Assembly (NCBI GenBank): GCA_965249175.1
Contig: OZ252227.1
Span: forward strand, 1,550,001 to 1,614,000
Origin: CAZYFH01 sp965249175
GTDB lineage: Bacteria > Acidobacteriota > Vicinamibacteria > Vicinamibacterales > UBA8438
Length of the DNA stretch: 64,000 bases
Direction of reading: 5' to 3'
Below, one piece after another: positions 23,787 through 33,216 of the stretch; position 1 is the first letter of the stretch; each line of letters begins with the position of its first letter. The position numbers and the translations under genes are program-made. The notes beneath the pieces were generated by a model that had not been told where the DNA came from, did no database searches, and saw only the letters and a list, made by a program, of their open reading frames with translations.

Positions 23787-25058
23787 ATGCCCCGCGTCCT
23801 ACTGGTCTCGTCCACGACCGGCTATCAGCTTCGAGCGTTTGATGCGGCCGCTCGGCGCCTCGGGGTCCAGCTCGTCTGCGCCACTGACCGATGTCATCTG
23901 CTCGAGGATCCCTGGCGCGACGCGGCGGTGCCCGTGCGTTTCCATGACGAGCGGGCGTCGGTCGACGCCATCGTCGAGTCAACGGTCGATGGATCGATCG
24001 ACGGTGTCGTGGCGGTGGGCGACCGCCCCGCGGTGATAGCCGCCCTGGCCGCCCAGGCGCTCGGCGTGCCCGCCAGTCCCCCGGACGCGGTGCGCGTCGC
24101 GGGCAACAAGCTCATGACCCGGACGCGGTTGCGCGCGGCCGGTCTCCCCGCCCCGTGGTTTTTCTCCAGCCCCTGCGGTGGCGTCGCCAACCTGACCGAA
24201 CGCGTGCGCTACCCGTGCGTGGTGAAGCCGCTCCACCTCTCGGCGAGTCGGGGCGTCATGCGTGCGGATACGCCGGCGGATCTCGCACGCGCCCTGTCCC
24301 GACTCGAGCGCCTGCTCCGATCCCCCGACGTGAGAGCGCTGCGGGACCCCGCGCACGACGTCGTCCTCGTCGAGGAGTACCTCCCCGGTCACGAAATCGC
24401 CATGGAGGGCCTCGTGACGGATGGGGTGCTCGAGGTGTTGGCGTGGTTCGACAAGCCGGATCCGCTCGAAGGACCGTTCTTCGAGGAGACGATCTACGTG
24501 ACGCCGGCCGGCTTCTCCGGCACGACCGAGCAGCGCGTCCGTACGCAGGTCGAGGCGGCGGTTGCCGCCATCGGCCTGACCGACGGCCCCGTGCACGCCG
24601 AGTGCCGCCTGAACGATATCGGTGTCTTCGTCCTCGAGGTCGCGCCCCGGCCGATCGGCGGGTTGTGCTCGCGGATGATGCGCTTCGAGTCGCCGGATGG
24701 CGACGCGGCGTCGCTGGAGGACGTCGTCCTGCAACACGCGCTTCGACGGGTCGCCACGCCGTGCCGGCTCGCGCCCGGGGCCGCGGGGGTCATGATGATC
24801 CCTATCCCCCACGAGGGGCGTTACCGCCGGGTCGATGGTCTGGACGAGGCTCGCCGATTGGCGCATATCGACGACGTGGTCATCGCCACGAAGGTTGACC
24901 AACGGGTTGTGCCGCTGCCTGAAGGGGCCAGCTACCTGGGGTTCGTTTTCGCCCGCGCGAGACACGCGGTCGACGTCGTGTCGGCATTGCGCCGGGCGCA
25001 CGCGTGCCTGCGGTTCGAGATCACCCCGTCGATTGACGTCAGAGAGCGGCAGGGCTGA
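23787..25058 (+). CDS. ATP-grasp carboxylate-amine ligase
   Basis: This 423-aa protein has an N-terminal Rossmann-like domain (VLLVSSTTGYQLRAFDAAARR), an ATP-grasp core and a C-terminal domain like that of L-amino-acid ligases. Core features are AGNKLMTRTRLRAAGLP, the ATP-binding Lys in PCVVKPLHLSASRGV, VLVEEYLPGHEIAMEG and the Mg-binding HAECRLNDIGVFVLEVAPR. These enzymes form amide bonds through acyl-phosphates. It begins 27 bp after the extended radical SAM frame, so both probably act in one pathway, for example linking an amino acid to a product modified by the selenoprotein. That is inference; the substrates are unknown. Confidence 0.87.
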   Translation: MPRVLLVSSTTGYQLRAFDAAARRLGVQLVCATDRCHLLEDPWRDAAVPVRFHDERASVDAIVESTVDGSIDGVVAVGDRPAVIAALAAQALGVPASPPDAVRVAGNKLMTRTRLRAAGLPAPWFFSSPCGGVANLTERVRYPCVVKPLHLSASRGVMRADTPADLARALSRLERLLRSPDVRALRDPAHDVVLVEEYLPGHEIAMEGLVTDGVLEVLAWFDKPDPLEGPFFEETIYVTPAGFSGTTEQRVRTQVEAAVAAIGLTDGPVHAECRLNDIGVFVLEVAPRPIGGLCSRMMRFESPDGDAASLEDVVLQHALRRVATPCRLAPGAAGVMMIPIPHEGRYRRVDGLDEARRLAHIDDVVIATKVDQRVVPLPEGASYLGFVFARARHAVDVVSALRRAHACLRFEITPSIDVRERQG

Positions 25059-25067
25059 AGCCCTGCG
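25050..25067 (+). terminator. Hairpin at the end of the symporter-radical SAM-ATP-grasp operon
   Basis: GCAGGGC and GCCCTGC pair around TGAA, overlapping the ATP-grasp stop codon. No T-run follows, so termination activity is uncertain. The facing gene ends at 25107. Confidence 0.45.
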
Positions 25068-25106
25068 CGACGGGTCGGGGACCGTCGAGGCTCCGTCCTC
25101 TCGACG

Positions 25107-25433
25107 CTATTGCTTTTCCTGAGGCGGGGTGTAGTCGGGGGGGAGCGCGGAACCCTCGCCGAAGAAGAAGTCCTCCATCTGTGTGGCCACCAGGGTTTGC
25201 GCCTCCTTTTGCCACGGCATCAACCGGTACTCGTTGAGGATCATCTTCATCCGCTCTTCCCAGAGCTTCCACGCTTCGATCGACACGCTCTCGTAGATTC
25301 GCCGCCCGAGCTCGCCAGGCCAGGGCGGTTCCTCGAGACCGGGCAGTTCCTTTTGGAACTTGACGCACGTGACGACATGTCCCCCCGTAGCCGGTGCGGG
25401 TCCATCGGTCTTCGGATCGTCACCTGACGCCAT
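25107..25433 (-). CDS. yggX: Fe(2+)-trafficking protein YggX
   Basis: The 108-aa protein carries the YggX pattern: CVKFQKELPGLEEPPWPGE, GRRIYESVSIEAWKLWEE, MILNEYRLMPWQKEAQ and a C-terminal MEDFFFGEG. YggX protects iron-sulfur clusters from oxidation and helps iron traffic in the cytosol. The N-terminus is about 20 residues longer than usual (DDPKTDGPAPATGG), so translation might start later. It lies 41 bp downstream of the molybdopterin oxidoreductase, an Fe-S enzyme, on the same strand and may be co-expressed with it. Confidence 0.92.
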   Translation of the reverse strand: MASGDDPKTDGPAPATGGHVVTCVKFQKELPGLEEPPWPGELGRRIYESVSIEAWKLWEERMKMILNEYRLMPWQKEAQTLVATQMEDFFFGEGSALPPDYTPPQEKQ

Positions 25434-25474
25434 GGCTGATGCCTTCCTGATACCTGAAAAATGCTGGAACCCGA

Positions 25475-27568
25475 TCAGTGTACCCGCTCTTGCCGCCGGT
25501 CGCCGGTCGACACTGAAACGCTTTGCCCGCCGATGTCGGCACTGACGATGCGCGCCACATTGACGCGCGCGTCGTTGAAGCAGGCGCCTTGGCCAAGGTC
25601 GGTCAGCGTATCCGGGGCCAGCGCGTTCGCGGTCGAGCCGTTCGCCGTGCTGCGCTGCCAGAGCCCTTTTGGGAGGCTGAGGACGCCCCGCTTCACGTTC
25701 GGATTGACGGTCACCGGACAGTGGACCTCGCCGCCCTCGTTGAACACCCGCGCCATATCGCCCGTCGACAGGTCGCGCCGCGCCGCGTCGTCCGGATGGA
25801 TCTGCAGCGAGGCGAGTCGCGGACGCAGCTCGCCGAGCGTCGACGTGATGGTCTTGCCGCTGGCGGGGGAGACGAGTGCGAGGGGGTAGGCGTCGTTCGC
25901 CGGGTCCGCCCGGAAGCGATACAGGCCCTCTGGGGCTTCCCGTTCGAGCGCCTCCGGGAACAGGTCGACTTTGCGGTCCGACGTCCGCGGAAACACGTCC
26001 ACGAACTGGATCGGCGTCGCGCCGCGCGCGTCCTCCGCGAGGCCCGTGGTGAGAAGCGCGTCGCGCAGCCCGTCGGGCAGCGCCTCTGCCACATGCATCA
26101 GCGCTTCCGGATCCGAGCGCAGACCGGGACTGACATCGATACCGACGCGGGCGGCCAGATCGCTGAACACCTCGACATTGGGGCGCGCCTCGGCGACGGC
26201 GTCAATGATCGGCTGGACGAGCTGCAGGTTGCCGAGCCCGTAACTGCGCGCCACGTCGTAATGCTCCAGGAACGTCGTAGCCGGTAACACGACATCGGCC
26301 CAGCGAGCCGTGTCGGTCATCACCTGGTCGAAGACCACCGTAAACAAGTCCTCGCGGCCAAGCCCACGCAGCACGCGGTTCTGATCCGGCATCGTCACCG
26401 CCGGGTTGCAGTTGTAGATCACGAGCATCTTGACCGGGGGGTCGTTGTAATCCGTCAGTGCGCGCCCCAGATGGTTCATGTTGACCAGCCGCGTCGGAGG
26501 CTCGTCCGCCTCGATCCACGAGGCGTCCGTCAGGCCAAGCGCGCCCGAGTTGCTCATCGAAAAACCGCCTCCGCGCACGCCGAACTTGCCGCCGACGGCC
26601 GGCAGCGCGAGGACCGCCATGGCGGCGTTGCCGCCGTTCCGATTCCGTTCGAGGCCCCAGCCGCAGCGGATGACCGCCGGCGACGACTCCGCGTAGAGCT
26701 CGGCCACCCGTTCGAGCAAGTCCACGTCGATGTCCGCGACCGTGGCCGCGCGCTCCATCGTCCACTCGGCCGCGCGTTCGCGCAGGTGCTCGGCGCCGCG
26801 TGTGTGCGCCTCGAGAAATGCCGTGTCCGCGAGGTCCTGCTCGAAGAGAAACCTGTGGATGGCAAGCGCGACGACCACGTCGGTGCCCGGTCGCACCGCG
26901 AGGTGGATATCGGCTTGCTTCGCCAGCGGCGTCCGGCGCGGATCGACCACGACGAGCGCCGCGCTGGCCTTCATGGCGGCGCGGATGTGCGGAACCAGAT
27001 GGATCCCGGTCGTCGACGGGTTCGCGCCCCACACCACAATGAGCCGCGCCTGCTCGTAATCGCGATAGGTGACGCCGGGCATGGCACCGTACAGCGCTTG
27101 GCTGACGGCCGTCGTCGGCGCGGCGCAGACAGTCCTGGCGAGGCGCGACGTGCCGAATCGTCGGAAGAGCTGCGCATCCGCGGTGTCCTGGGTCAACAGA
27201 CCGTTCGATCCCCCATAGGACACGGGTAGGATCGCCTCGCCTCCGAACTCGTCGCGGATCTCGCGCATGCGACGGGCGACCGCGTCGAGGGCTTGGTCCC
27301 AGCTGACCGGCGAGAAGCGGCTGTCGCCCTTGGCCCCCTTCCGCACCCCCGGGTGATGCAGTCGGTCTGGACCGTAGACGCGATCCCCAAAGCGACGCAC
27401 CTTGCTGCAGATGTAGTCGCCAGTGACGGCCTGACGGTGCGACCCGTCTATGCGCGTGACCCGTCCCTGTTCGACCGACACCTCAAGGCTGCAGGTGTCC
27501 GGGCAATCGAGCGGGCACGCGGTCTCGACCGTCGAACGACCCCACGTGCTCTCGTCCCGTTTCGCCAT
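25475..27568 (-). CDS. Molybdopterin-dependent oxidoreductase
   Basis: This 697-aa protein belongs to the DMSO reductase superfamily. The N-terminal 4Fe-4S motif is CPLDCPDTCSLEV with the fourth Cys in YICSKVRRFG. Other conserved parts are VSYGGSNGLLTQDTADA, VVWGANPSTT, VVVDPRRTPLAKQAD, MLVIYNCNPAVTMPDQNR and the C-terminal dinucleotide-binding domain (SLQIHPDDAARRDLS, GEVHCPVTV). No Tat signal is present, so it is probably cytosolic. No Fe-S or membrane subunit is adjacent. The substrate cannot be read from sequence. It starts 37 bp from the divergent ABC-like gene. Confidence 0.9.
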   Translation of the reverse strand: MAKRDESTWGRSTVETACPLDCPDTCSLEVSVEQGRVTRIDGSHRQAVTGDYICSKVRRFGDRVYGPDRLHHPGVRKGAKGDSRFSPVSWDQALDAVARRMREIRDEFGGEAILPVSYGGSNGLLTQDTADAQLFRRFGTSRLARTVCAAPTTAVSQALYGAMPGVTYRDYEQARLIVVWGANPSTTGIHLVPHIRAAMKASAALVVVDPRRTPLAKQADIHLAVRPGTDVVVALAIHRFLFEQDLADTAFLEAHTRGAEHLRERAAEWTMERAATVADIDVDLLERVAELYAESSPAVIRCGWGLERNRNGGNAAMAVLALPAVGGKFGVRGGGFSMSNSGALGLTDASWIEADEPPTRLVNMNHLGRALTDYNDPPVKMLVIYNCNPAVTMPDQNRVLRGLGREDLFTVVFDQVMTDTARWADVVLPATTFLEHYDVARSYGLGNLQLVQPIIDAVAEARPNVEVFSDLAARVGIDVSPGLRSDPEALMHVAEALPDGLRDALLTTGLAEDARGATPIQFVDVFPRTSDRKVDLFPEALEREAPEGLYRFRADPANDAYPLALVSPASGKTITSTLGELRPRLASLQIHPDDAARRDLSTGDMARVFNEGGEVHCPVTVNPNVKRGVLSLPKGLWQRSTANGSTANALAPDTLTDLGQGACFNDARVNVARIVSADIGGQSVSVSTGDRRQERVH

Positions 27569-27605
27569 CGGGGGAGTGTACCATGTGCCGATCGACGCAC
27601 TCGCC

Positions 27606-28511
27606 ATGCACATACGACTTGAGCACGTGTCGAAACGGTTCGATGCGACGACCGCCATCGATGACGTCAGCCTCACGGTGCGGGCGGGCGAATTCCTCAC
27701 CGTGACCGGGCCGCCCGGGTGCGGCAAGTCGACGCTCGTGCGACTGATCGCGGGCATGGACGCGCCGTCGAGTGGCACCGTGCGCGTCGAGGGCGATGGC
27801 GACGCGGGACAGGCGGGGCACCGGCCGCCGCGTTTCGTCTCCATGGAGGAACTGACCGCCGCACCCGGCGGCGACACGGCCGCCGAGACGCGGCCGTGTG
27901 TGCTCTGTGACGATCCATTCGCGCACGTCGAGGGACAGGCGCGCACCGCTCGGCGCGACGAGATCCTGGCCCTGCATGCCACGATCGGGACGACGTTCGT
28001 GTGCGCGTCCGGCGATCCCGATGATGCGCTCGCGATGTCGAGTCGCATCGTGCTGCTCCAACGTGGCCGATTGCTCCAGTGTGCCTCGCCGACCGAGATG
28101 CTGGAGGCACCCGCGACTGAGTGTGTCGCCCGATATTTCGGGCGACCGGCAATCAACCTGGTGCCCGCAATCCTGGAGAAGGATGGTCAAGCCATCCTGC
28201 TGGGCAACCAGACCATCTCGCTGCGCGGTCGCATCGACGAAGTGTTTTGTCGCGACATCACGGTCGGGGTCCGACCCGCCCATGTTCGTCTGGACACGGC
28301 CGGGGTCGGCTGGCGTGGCCGCGTCGCCTCGATCGAGCCGTACGCGGATGCCGCACTGGTCGAGGTCGAGGTGGAGGGCATCCGGCTCCGGGCTCTAATG
28401 GGTGCCGGTGCGGGTGCGCGACATCGGGCCGGCGACGCGGTCGGCGTGCGCATCCTGCCCAAGCACTACATCGTCTTCGACGACCACGGGGTACACCTGG
28501 CTCAGGTGTGA
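27606..28511 (+). CDS. Degenerate ABC ATPase with TOBE-like domain
   Basis: The 301-aa protein aligns with MalK/UgpC-type ATPases but has lost most catalytic elements. Walker A is intact (GPPGCGKST near residue 36). The stretch between Walker A and Walker B is about 20-30 residues short, with no Q-loop and no LSGGQ. Walker B is CVLCDDPF, with Asp in place of the catalytic Glu. The D-loop reads AHVEGQ, and the switch His is gone (CASGDPDDA). The C-terminal TOBE-like part (DITVGVRPAHVRLD) is kept. No permease is nearby. Its GTG TGA end overlaps the start of the next gene, so it is likely expressed. It may bind ATP without normal hydrolysis. Confidence 0.8.
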   Translation: MHIRLEHVSKRFDATTAIDDVSLTVRAGEFLTVTGPPGCGKSTLVRLIAGMDAPSSGTVRVEGDGDAGQAGHRPPRFVSMEELTAAPGGDTAAETRPCVLCDDPFAHVEGQARTARRDEILALHATIGTTFVCASGDPDDALAMSSRIVLLQRGRLLQCASPTEMLEAPATECVARYFGRPAINLVPAILEKDGQAILLGNQTISLRGRIDEVFCRDITVGVRPAHVRLDTAGVGWRGRVASIEPYADAALVEVEVEGIRLRALMGAGAGARHRAGDAVGVRILPKHYIVFDDHGVHLAQV

Positions 28512-29599
28512 CCACACGCGTGGTTAGAGTCCCTCGGGTGTCGCTGGCCGTCATCGGGACGGCCGTCGTCGCGGCGCTGGTGCCGACCCCGGCTGGCTGG
28601 GTCGAGCGGCTCTACTCGCATCAGGTCTATCCGCTCGCCCAGAACATGGTGACGCGGCTGTCGAGCCTCGTGGGGTTCGCCCTGTTCGACGTCGTGCTCG
28701 TGCTCGGGCTCGCCGGTCTCGGCGTCTGGTGGTGGCGTTCACTCCGTCGCCCTGGGCGCGGCGGTCGGACACGTGGACTCGCGTTCGCGCGCCAGGTGTT
28801 TCGGACGACGGTCATCGCTGCGGTCGTCTACCTGGTCTTTGTCGCGGTGTGGGGGCTGAACTATCGCCGCGTGCCGCTCGCGTCGAAGCTGGATTACGCC
28901 CAGTCGCGTGTCACAACGACGGCCCTGGCGGACCTTGCGGCCGAGTCGATCCGGCGGGTGAACGCGCTCTATGCGCCGGCGCGCGCCACGACGTGGACCG
29001 GCCTCGTCGAGTTTCCATCCGAGCTCGCACCGGCATTCGAGCTCGTGCAGCGGCGTCTGGGTGCGACACGGACTGCCGTGGCCGGGGTACCGAAGACGAC
29101 GATGCTCACGGCATACTTTCAGCGCGCCGGCATCGACGGGATGTTGAACCCGTTCTCGCTCGAGGTGCTCGTCAACGACACCGTGCTGCCCTATGAACGG
29201 CCGTTCGTCGTCGCGCACGAGTGGGCGCATCTGGCCGGCTATGCGCACGAGGCCGAGGCCAGCTTTGTGGGATGGCTCACCTGTCTGGCCGGGAACGACC
29301 AGAGCCGGTACAGTGGCTGGCTCTTCCTCGCGCGCCGGCTGCTACCGGCGCTGTCGCCGGCGGCACGCGCCGACCTGTGGACCACGGTGGACGACGGCCC
29401 AAGAGCAGACATCCGCGCGATTGACGCACGGCTCGGACGCATCGTGCCGGTCGTCAGTCGCAACGCGCGCCGAGTCTACGATCGGTTTCTTCGCGCGAAT
29501 CGCGTCGACGAGGGCATCGGGAGCTACGGGTTGGTCATCGACCTCGTGCTCGGCACTGACGGGACGCCGATCTGGCGCGGCCTCGCTAGTGGACTGTAA
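28508..29599 (+). CDS. DUF3810 family membrane metalloprotease-like protein
   Basis: The 363-aa product has three N-terminal membrane segments (VSLAVIGTAVVAALVPTP, VGFALFDVVLVLGLAGLGV, TVIAAVVYLVFVAVWGL). A DUF3810 domain follows with the zinc motif VVAHEWAHLAGYAHEAEA (HExxH and a downstream Glu). The catalytic part probably faces outside the cytoplasm. The start is GTG at 28508, sharing 3 nt with the stop region of the ABC-like gene, so translation is coupled. The last residues (LASGL) and the TAA stop lie in the end of MITE C, so the original C-terminus was altered by the insertion. Confidence 0.85.
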   Translation: MTTRVVRVPRVSLAVIGTAVVAALVPTPAGWVERLYSHQVYPLAQNMVTRLSSLVGFALFDVVLVLGLAGLGVWWWRSLRRPGRGGRTRGLAFARQVFRTTVIAAVVYLVFVAVWGLNYRRVPLASKLDYAQSRVTTTALADLAAESIRRVNALYAPARATTWTGLVEFPSELAPAFELVQRRLGATRTAVAGVPKTTMLTAYFQRAGIDGMLNPFSLEVLVNDTVLPYERPFVVAHEWAHLAGYAHEAEASFVGWLTCLAGNDQSRYSGWLFLARRLLPALSPAARADLWTTVDDGPRADIRAIDARLGRIVPVVSRNARRVYDRFLRANRVDEGIGSYGLVIDLVLGTDGTPIWRGLASGL

Positions 29600-29751
29600 C
29601 AGCCATTCGCTTAGCGATCTCCTGCCGGGACGCGCCACCTGGCAGCGCCGCTCCTCGGTCGCATATGCCCAATATGCTCCCTCGTCGCGCCTTGCCAGCT
29701 GGGCGTCGCGGCTCGGATCTCACTAAGCGGCTGACTGTTACAGTCCACTAG
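29586..29751. mobile_element. MITE-like element C (166 bp, CTAGTGGACTGTAAC ends)
   Basis: The ends begin CTAGTGGACTGTAACAG on both sides, with more matching bases (CGCTTAG) further in. The core is in the opposite orientation; in reverse complement it contains CTGGCAAGGCGCGACG and then ATTGGGCATATGCGACC. The element supplies the final five codons and the stop of the DUF3810 gene. Confidence 0.85.
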
Positions 29752-29797
29752 ATGACCGAGTGGTATGATCAGCGCCCTCACTAAACCGGAGACGACG

Positions 29798-29983
29798 ATG
29801 TTCAAGTTGGTCACGACCGTGCGCGGGGGGGCCGTGAACGCACCGGCGATCTCGGTGCGGTACGCATCCGCCGAGGATGCGAAGGAGGCCGCGAAACAGC
29901 TCATGCAGGAGTATCAGCGGGTCGTGCGTGTGATGATCGTCGAAGAACCGTCTCGCTTCGTCGAATGGATGGACCGGAGTTAG
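29798..29983 (+). CDS. Small conserved-looking protein (61 aa)
   Basis: The 61-aa product reads as a beta strand, helix, strand unit (FKLVTTVRGG, SAEDAKEAAKQLMQEY, VVRVMIVEEPSR). There is no signal or membrane segment. The start ATG at 29798 is preceded by CGGAGACG. A TATGAT at 29764-29769 could be its -10 box, giving a leader of about 25 nt. I do not recognise the family. It lies just right of MITE C. Confidence 0.6.
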   Translation: MFKLVTTVRGGAVNAPAISVRYASAEDAKEAAKQLMQEYQRVVRVMIVEEPSRFVEWMDRS

Positions 29984-30025
29984 GCACGCTCCGAAGACGC
30001 AAGACCTAAGACAGGGTCGCTCTCC

Positions 30026-30583
30026 CTACGCCGACGCCAGCCTGTAGTCATGCACCGTCGCAGCGACGGTGGGCAGCATATCGGGCGCTTCTGGGTCCTC
30101 GGCGCGCACGACTTCACCGAGGCAGCGGACGCGGCTGACGGGCGATTCAGGGTTGATCGTCGGCAGCTCGAGCACGAGCTCGACGGGTTGTTGCGGTTCG
30201 GCGCGGATGTAGCGTCGGAAGAGCGGGCCGCTGTGCTCGGTGCGGAACAGGACGCCCGACTTACTGATATTTTCGGTCTGGCCCATTTCCCATTCGACCG
30301 TCCCGGCGAGCCGGTATCGCAACGTCAGCTTCACGGTGTATCGCTCGGCGCGGGCGACGCCGCGCGGTGGCCGACGGCTGGCGCGCCGCCTCGCCCCAGC
30401 GGCGCGGTGCCGGATGATCAGCTCGAACGCATCGACCCGGGGTCCCGTCGAGCGCCAGATGTGACCGCAGTTGTCGCACTGCAGCCAGCAGTCGCCCGTC
30501 GGCGCGCTGTCGAGCTCGTTCAAGCCGGTCGCACCGCATTCGGCGCACTGCGTCTCGGGCGTGAACGAAGCCATCTCGTGCAC
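30026..30583 (-). CDS. PilZ domain protein with N-terminal zinc ribbon
   Basis: The 185-aa protein begins with a four-cysteine ribbon (QCAECGATGLNE and LQCDNCGHIWRS). A basic linker leads to a PilZ-like domain with RAERYTVKLTLRYRL and ENISKSGVLFRTE. PilZ domains bind cyclic di-GMP or act as pilus adaptors. The canonical RxxxR is weak here, so c-di-GMP binding is uncertain. The frame starts with GTG at 30583; an ATG at 30574 is an alternative. It begins 6 bp after the pilB-like gene, so it belongs to that operon and probably affects type IV pili or secretion. Confidence 0.85.
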   Translation of the reverse strand: MHEMASFTPETQCAECGATGLNELDSAPTGDCWLQCDNCGHIWRSTGPRVDAFELIIRHRAAGARRRASRRPPRGVARAERYTVKLTLRYRLAGTVEWEMGQTENISKSGVLFRTEHSGPLFRRYIRAEPQQPVELVLELPTINPESPVSRVRCLGEVVRAEDPEAPDMLPTVAATVHDYRLASA

Positions 30584-30589
30584 ACGCTC

Positions 30590-32285
<1,696 letters not shown>

Positions 32286-32331
32286 GGCTCTTGCCTTCTT
32301 GCAGCGACGGTTCGGCAATCGCCAGTCAAAA

Positions 32332-32347
32332 AGCAAGGGTCGCGCCA
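32332..32347 (-). promoter_or_regulatory. Sigma-54-type promoter for the pilB operon
   Basis: On the minus strand the sequence is TGGCGCGACCCTTGCT. It matches the -24/-12 consensus TGGCACG-N4-TTGCW with one mismatch, and the GG-to-GC spacing is correct. The predicted transcription start is near 32320, upstream of both candidate start codons. Confidence 0.65.
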
Positions 32348-32457
32348 GACTGAGGAGTTCATGTCGATGGCACCGTAAGTAATTGGTTTGACGTGTCTTG
32401 CAACGCTGCTCGATTGCGGTTCGGACCGCGGGCCTTTTCCTGTCGATCCTACCAAGT

Positions 32458-32493
32458 GTCTCATTCTGAGACAAAATGTCAGTTTCGTGACGA
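32458..32493. promoter_or_regulatory. Two palindromes, candidate enhancer-binding-protein sites
   Basis: GTCTCATTCTGAGAC (6-bp arms) at 32458-32472 and TGTCAGTTTCGTGACGA (GTCA/TGAC arms) at 32477-32493 lie 110-160 bp upstream of the sigma-54-type promoter. That is the usual position for sites of a sigma-54 activator. Confidence 0.5.
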
Positions 32494-32553
32494 GTTTCCC
32501 AGATGTGCGAGACTGCAACACCTGGAACCTATGTCCGGCCGCTGCCGTCTCGG

Positions 32554-32559
32554 TAGAAT
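32554..32559 (+). promoter_or_regulatory. -10 element TAGAAT for a leaderless start
   Basis: TAGAAT lies 8 nt before the ATG at 32568, with no ribosome binding site. Confidence 0.5.
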
Positions 32560-32567
32560 GAGACCTC

Positions 32568-33209
32568 ATGCCCACGCCGAGGCAACCGCTTTTACACCGC
32601 ATACAGTGTACTGGCCTCTGCGCCTGGCTGCTGGTTCTTGGGCCACTCTCCGCCCAGGATGCTGTCGAGATCGGCACCGGCGAGATGCCGGCGAGCGTCG
32701 TGGTCCTGCCGTTCGCCAACATCACCGGGCATGACGGCGATGCCTGGATTGGTGCGGGAATCGCCGAGACCGTGCGCTTACGCATTCAGCGGACACCGCG
32801 GCTCTCGGCCGTGGGTCACGCGGACACCGCGGTCGCGCGGGTCGGAGGGGAGCCAGCCTTCGATGCAGCCGCCGTCCTGGTGGTCGCGCGGGCGTCGGGC
32901 GCGCGCTGGTTCGTGTCCGGCGGGTATCAGCGTCTCGGCGATCGGCTCCGGGTCACCGGGCGATACGCCGACGTGGCGACCGGGCGCATCGTCCGGACGG
33001 TCAAGGTCGATGGCTCGGTCGAGGAGCTGTTTGCGCTGCAGGATCGGATCGCGAGCGACCTGATTGACGACCTCGCCTCGCGCGCCGTGGCACCCCCTGC
33101 GGCGCCGCCCGATGAGACGGCCGTCAGCACCACGCCGGACGAGACGGGAGAGCCGATCCTGGGCAATCCGCAAGACTTCCTCACGCGCCGACCACGGGAT
33201 TGCTGCTAG
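32568..33209 (+). CDS. Secreted FlgO/TolB-like domain protein
   Basis: This 213-aa protein has a signal peptide ending near GPLSAQD. It then shows the pattern of the FlgO-like or TolB-like N-terminal domains: SVVVLPFANITGHDGDAWIGAGIAETV, a strand-helix pattern with VLVVARASGARWFVSGGYQ, LRVTGRYADVATGRIV and ELFALQDRIASDL. Such domains occur in periplasmic proteins and in front of TPR or cyclase domains. Its function here is unknown. A related domain heads the large protein at 61585. The gene ends CTGCTAG, with the stop inside CTAG, and faces metF tail to tail. Confidence 0.75.
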   Translation: MPTPRQPLLHRIQCTGLCAWLLVLGPLSAQDAVEIGTGEMPASVVVLPFANITGHDGDAWIGAGIAETVRLRIQRTPRLSAVGHADTAVARVGGEPAFDAAAVLVVARASGARWFVSGGYQRLGDRLRVTGRYADVATGRIVRTVKVDGSVEELFALQDRIASDLIDDLASRAVAPPAAPPDETAVSTTPDETGEPILGNPQDFLTRRPRDCC

Positions 33210-33216
33210 TCCGCGC

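Noticed and set aside
33191..33209. ACCACGGG-ATT-GCTGCTAG at the end of the FlgO-like gene as a decayed MITE end
   Set aside because: It needs a 3-nt insertion and no core is found; it is in coding sequence and could be coincidence.
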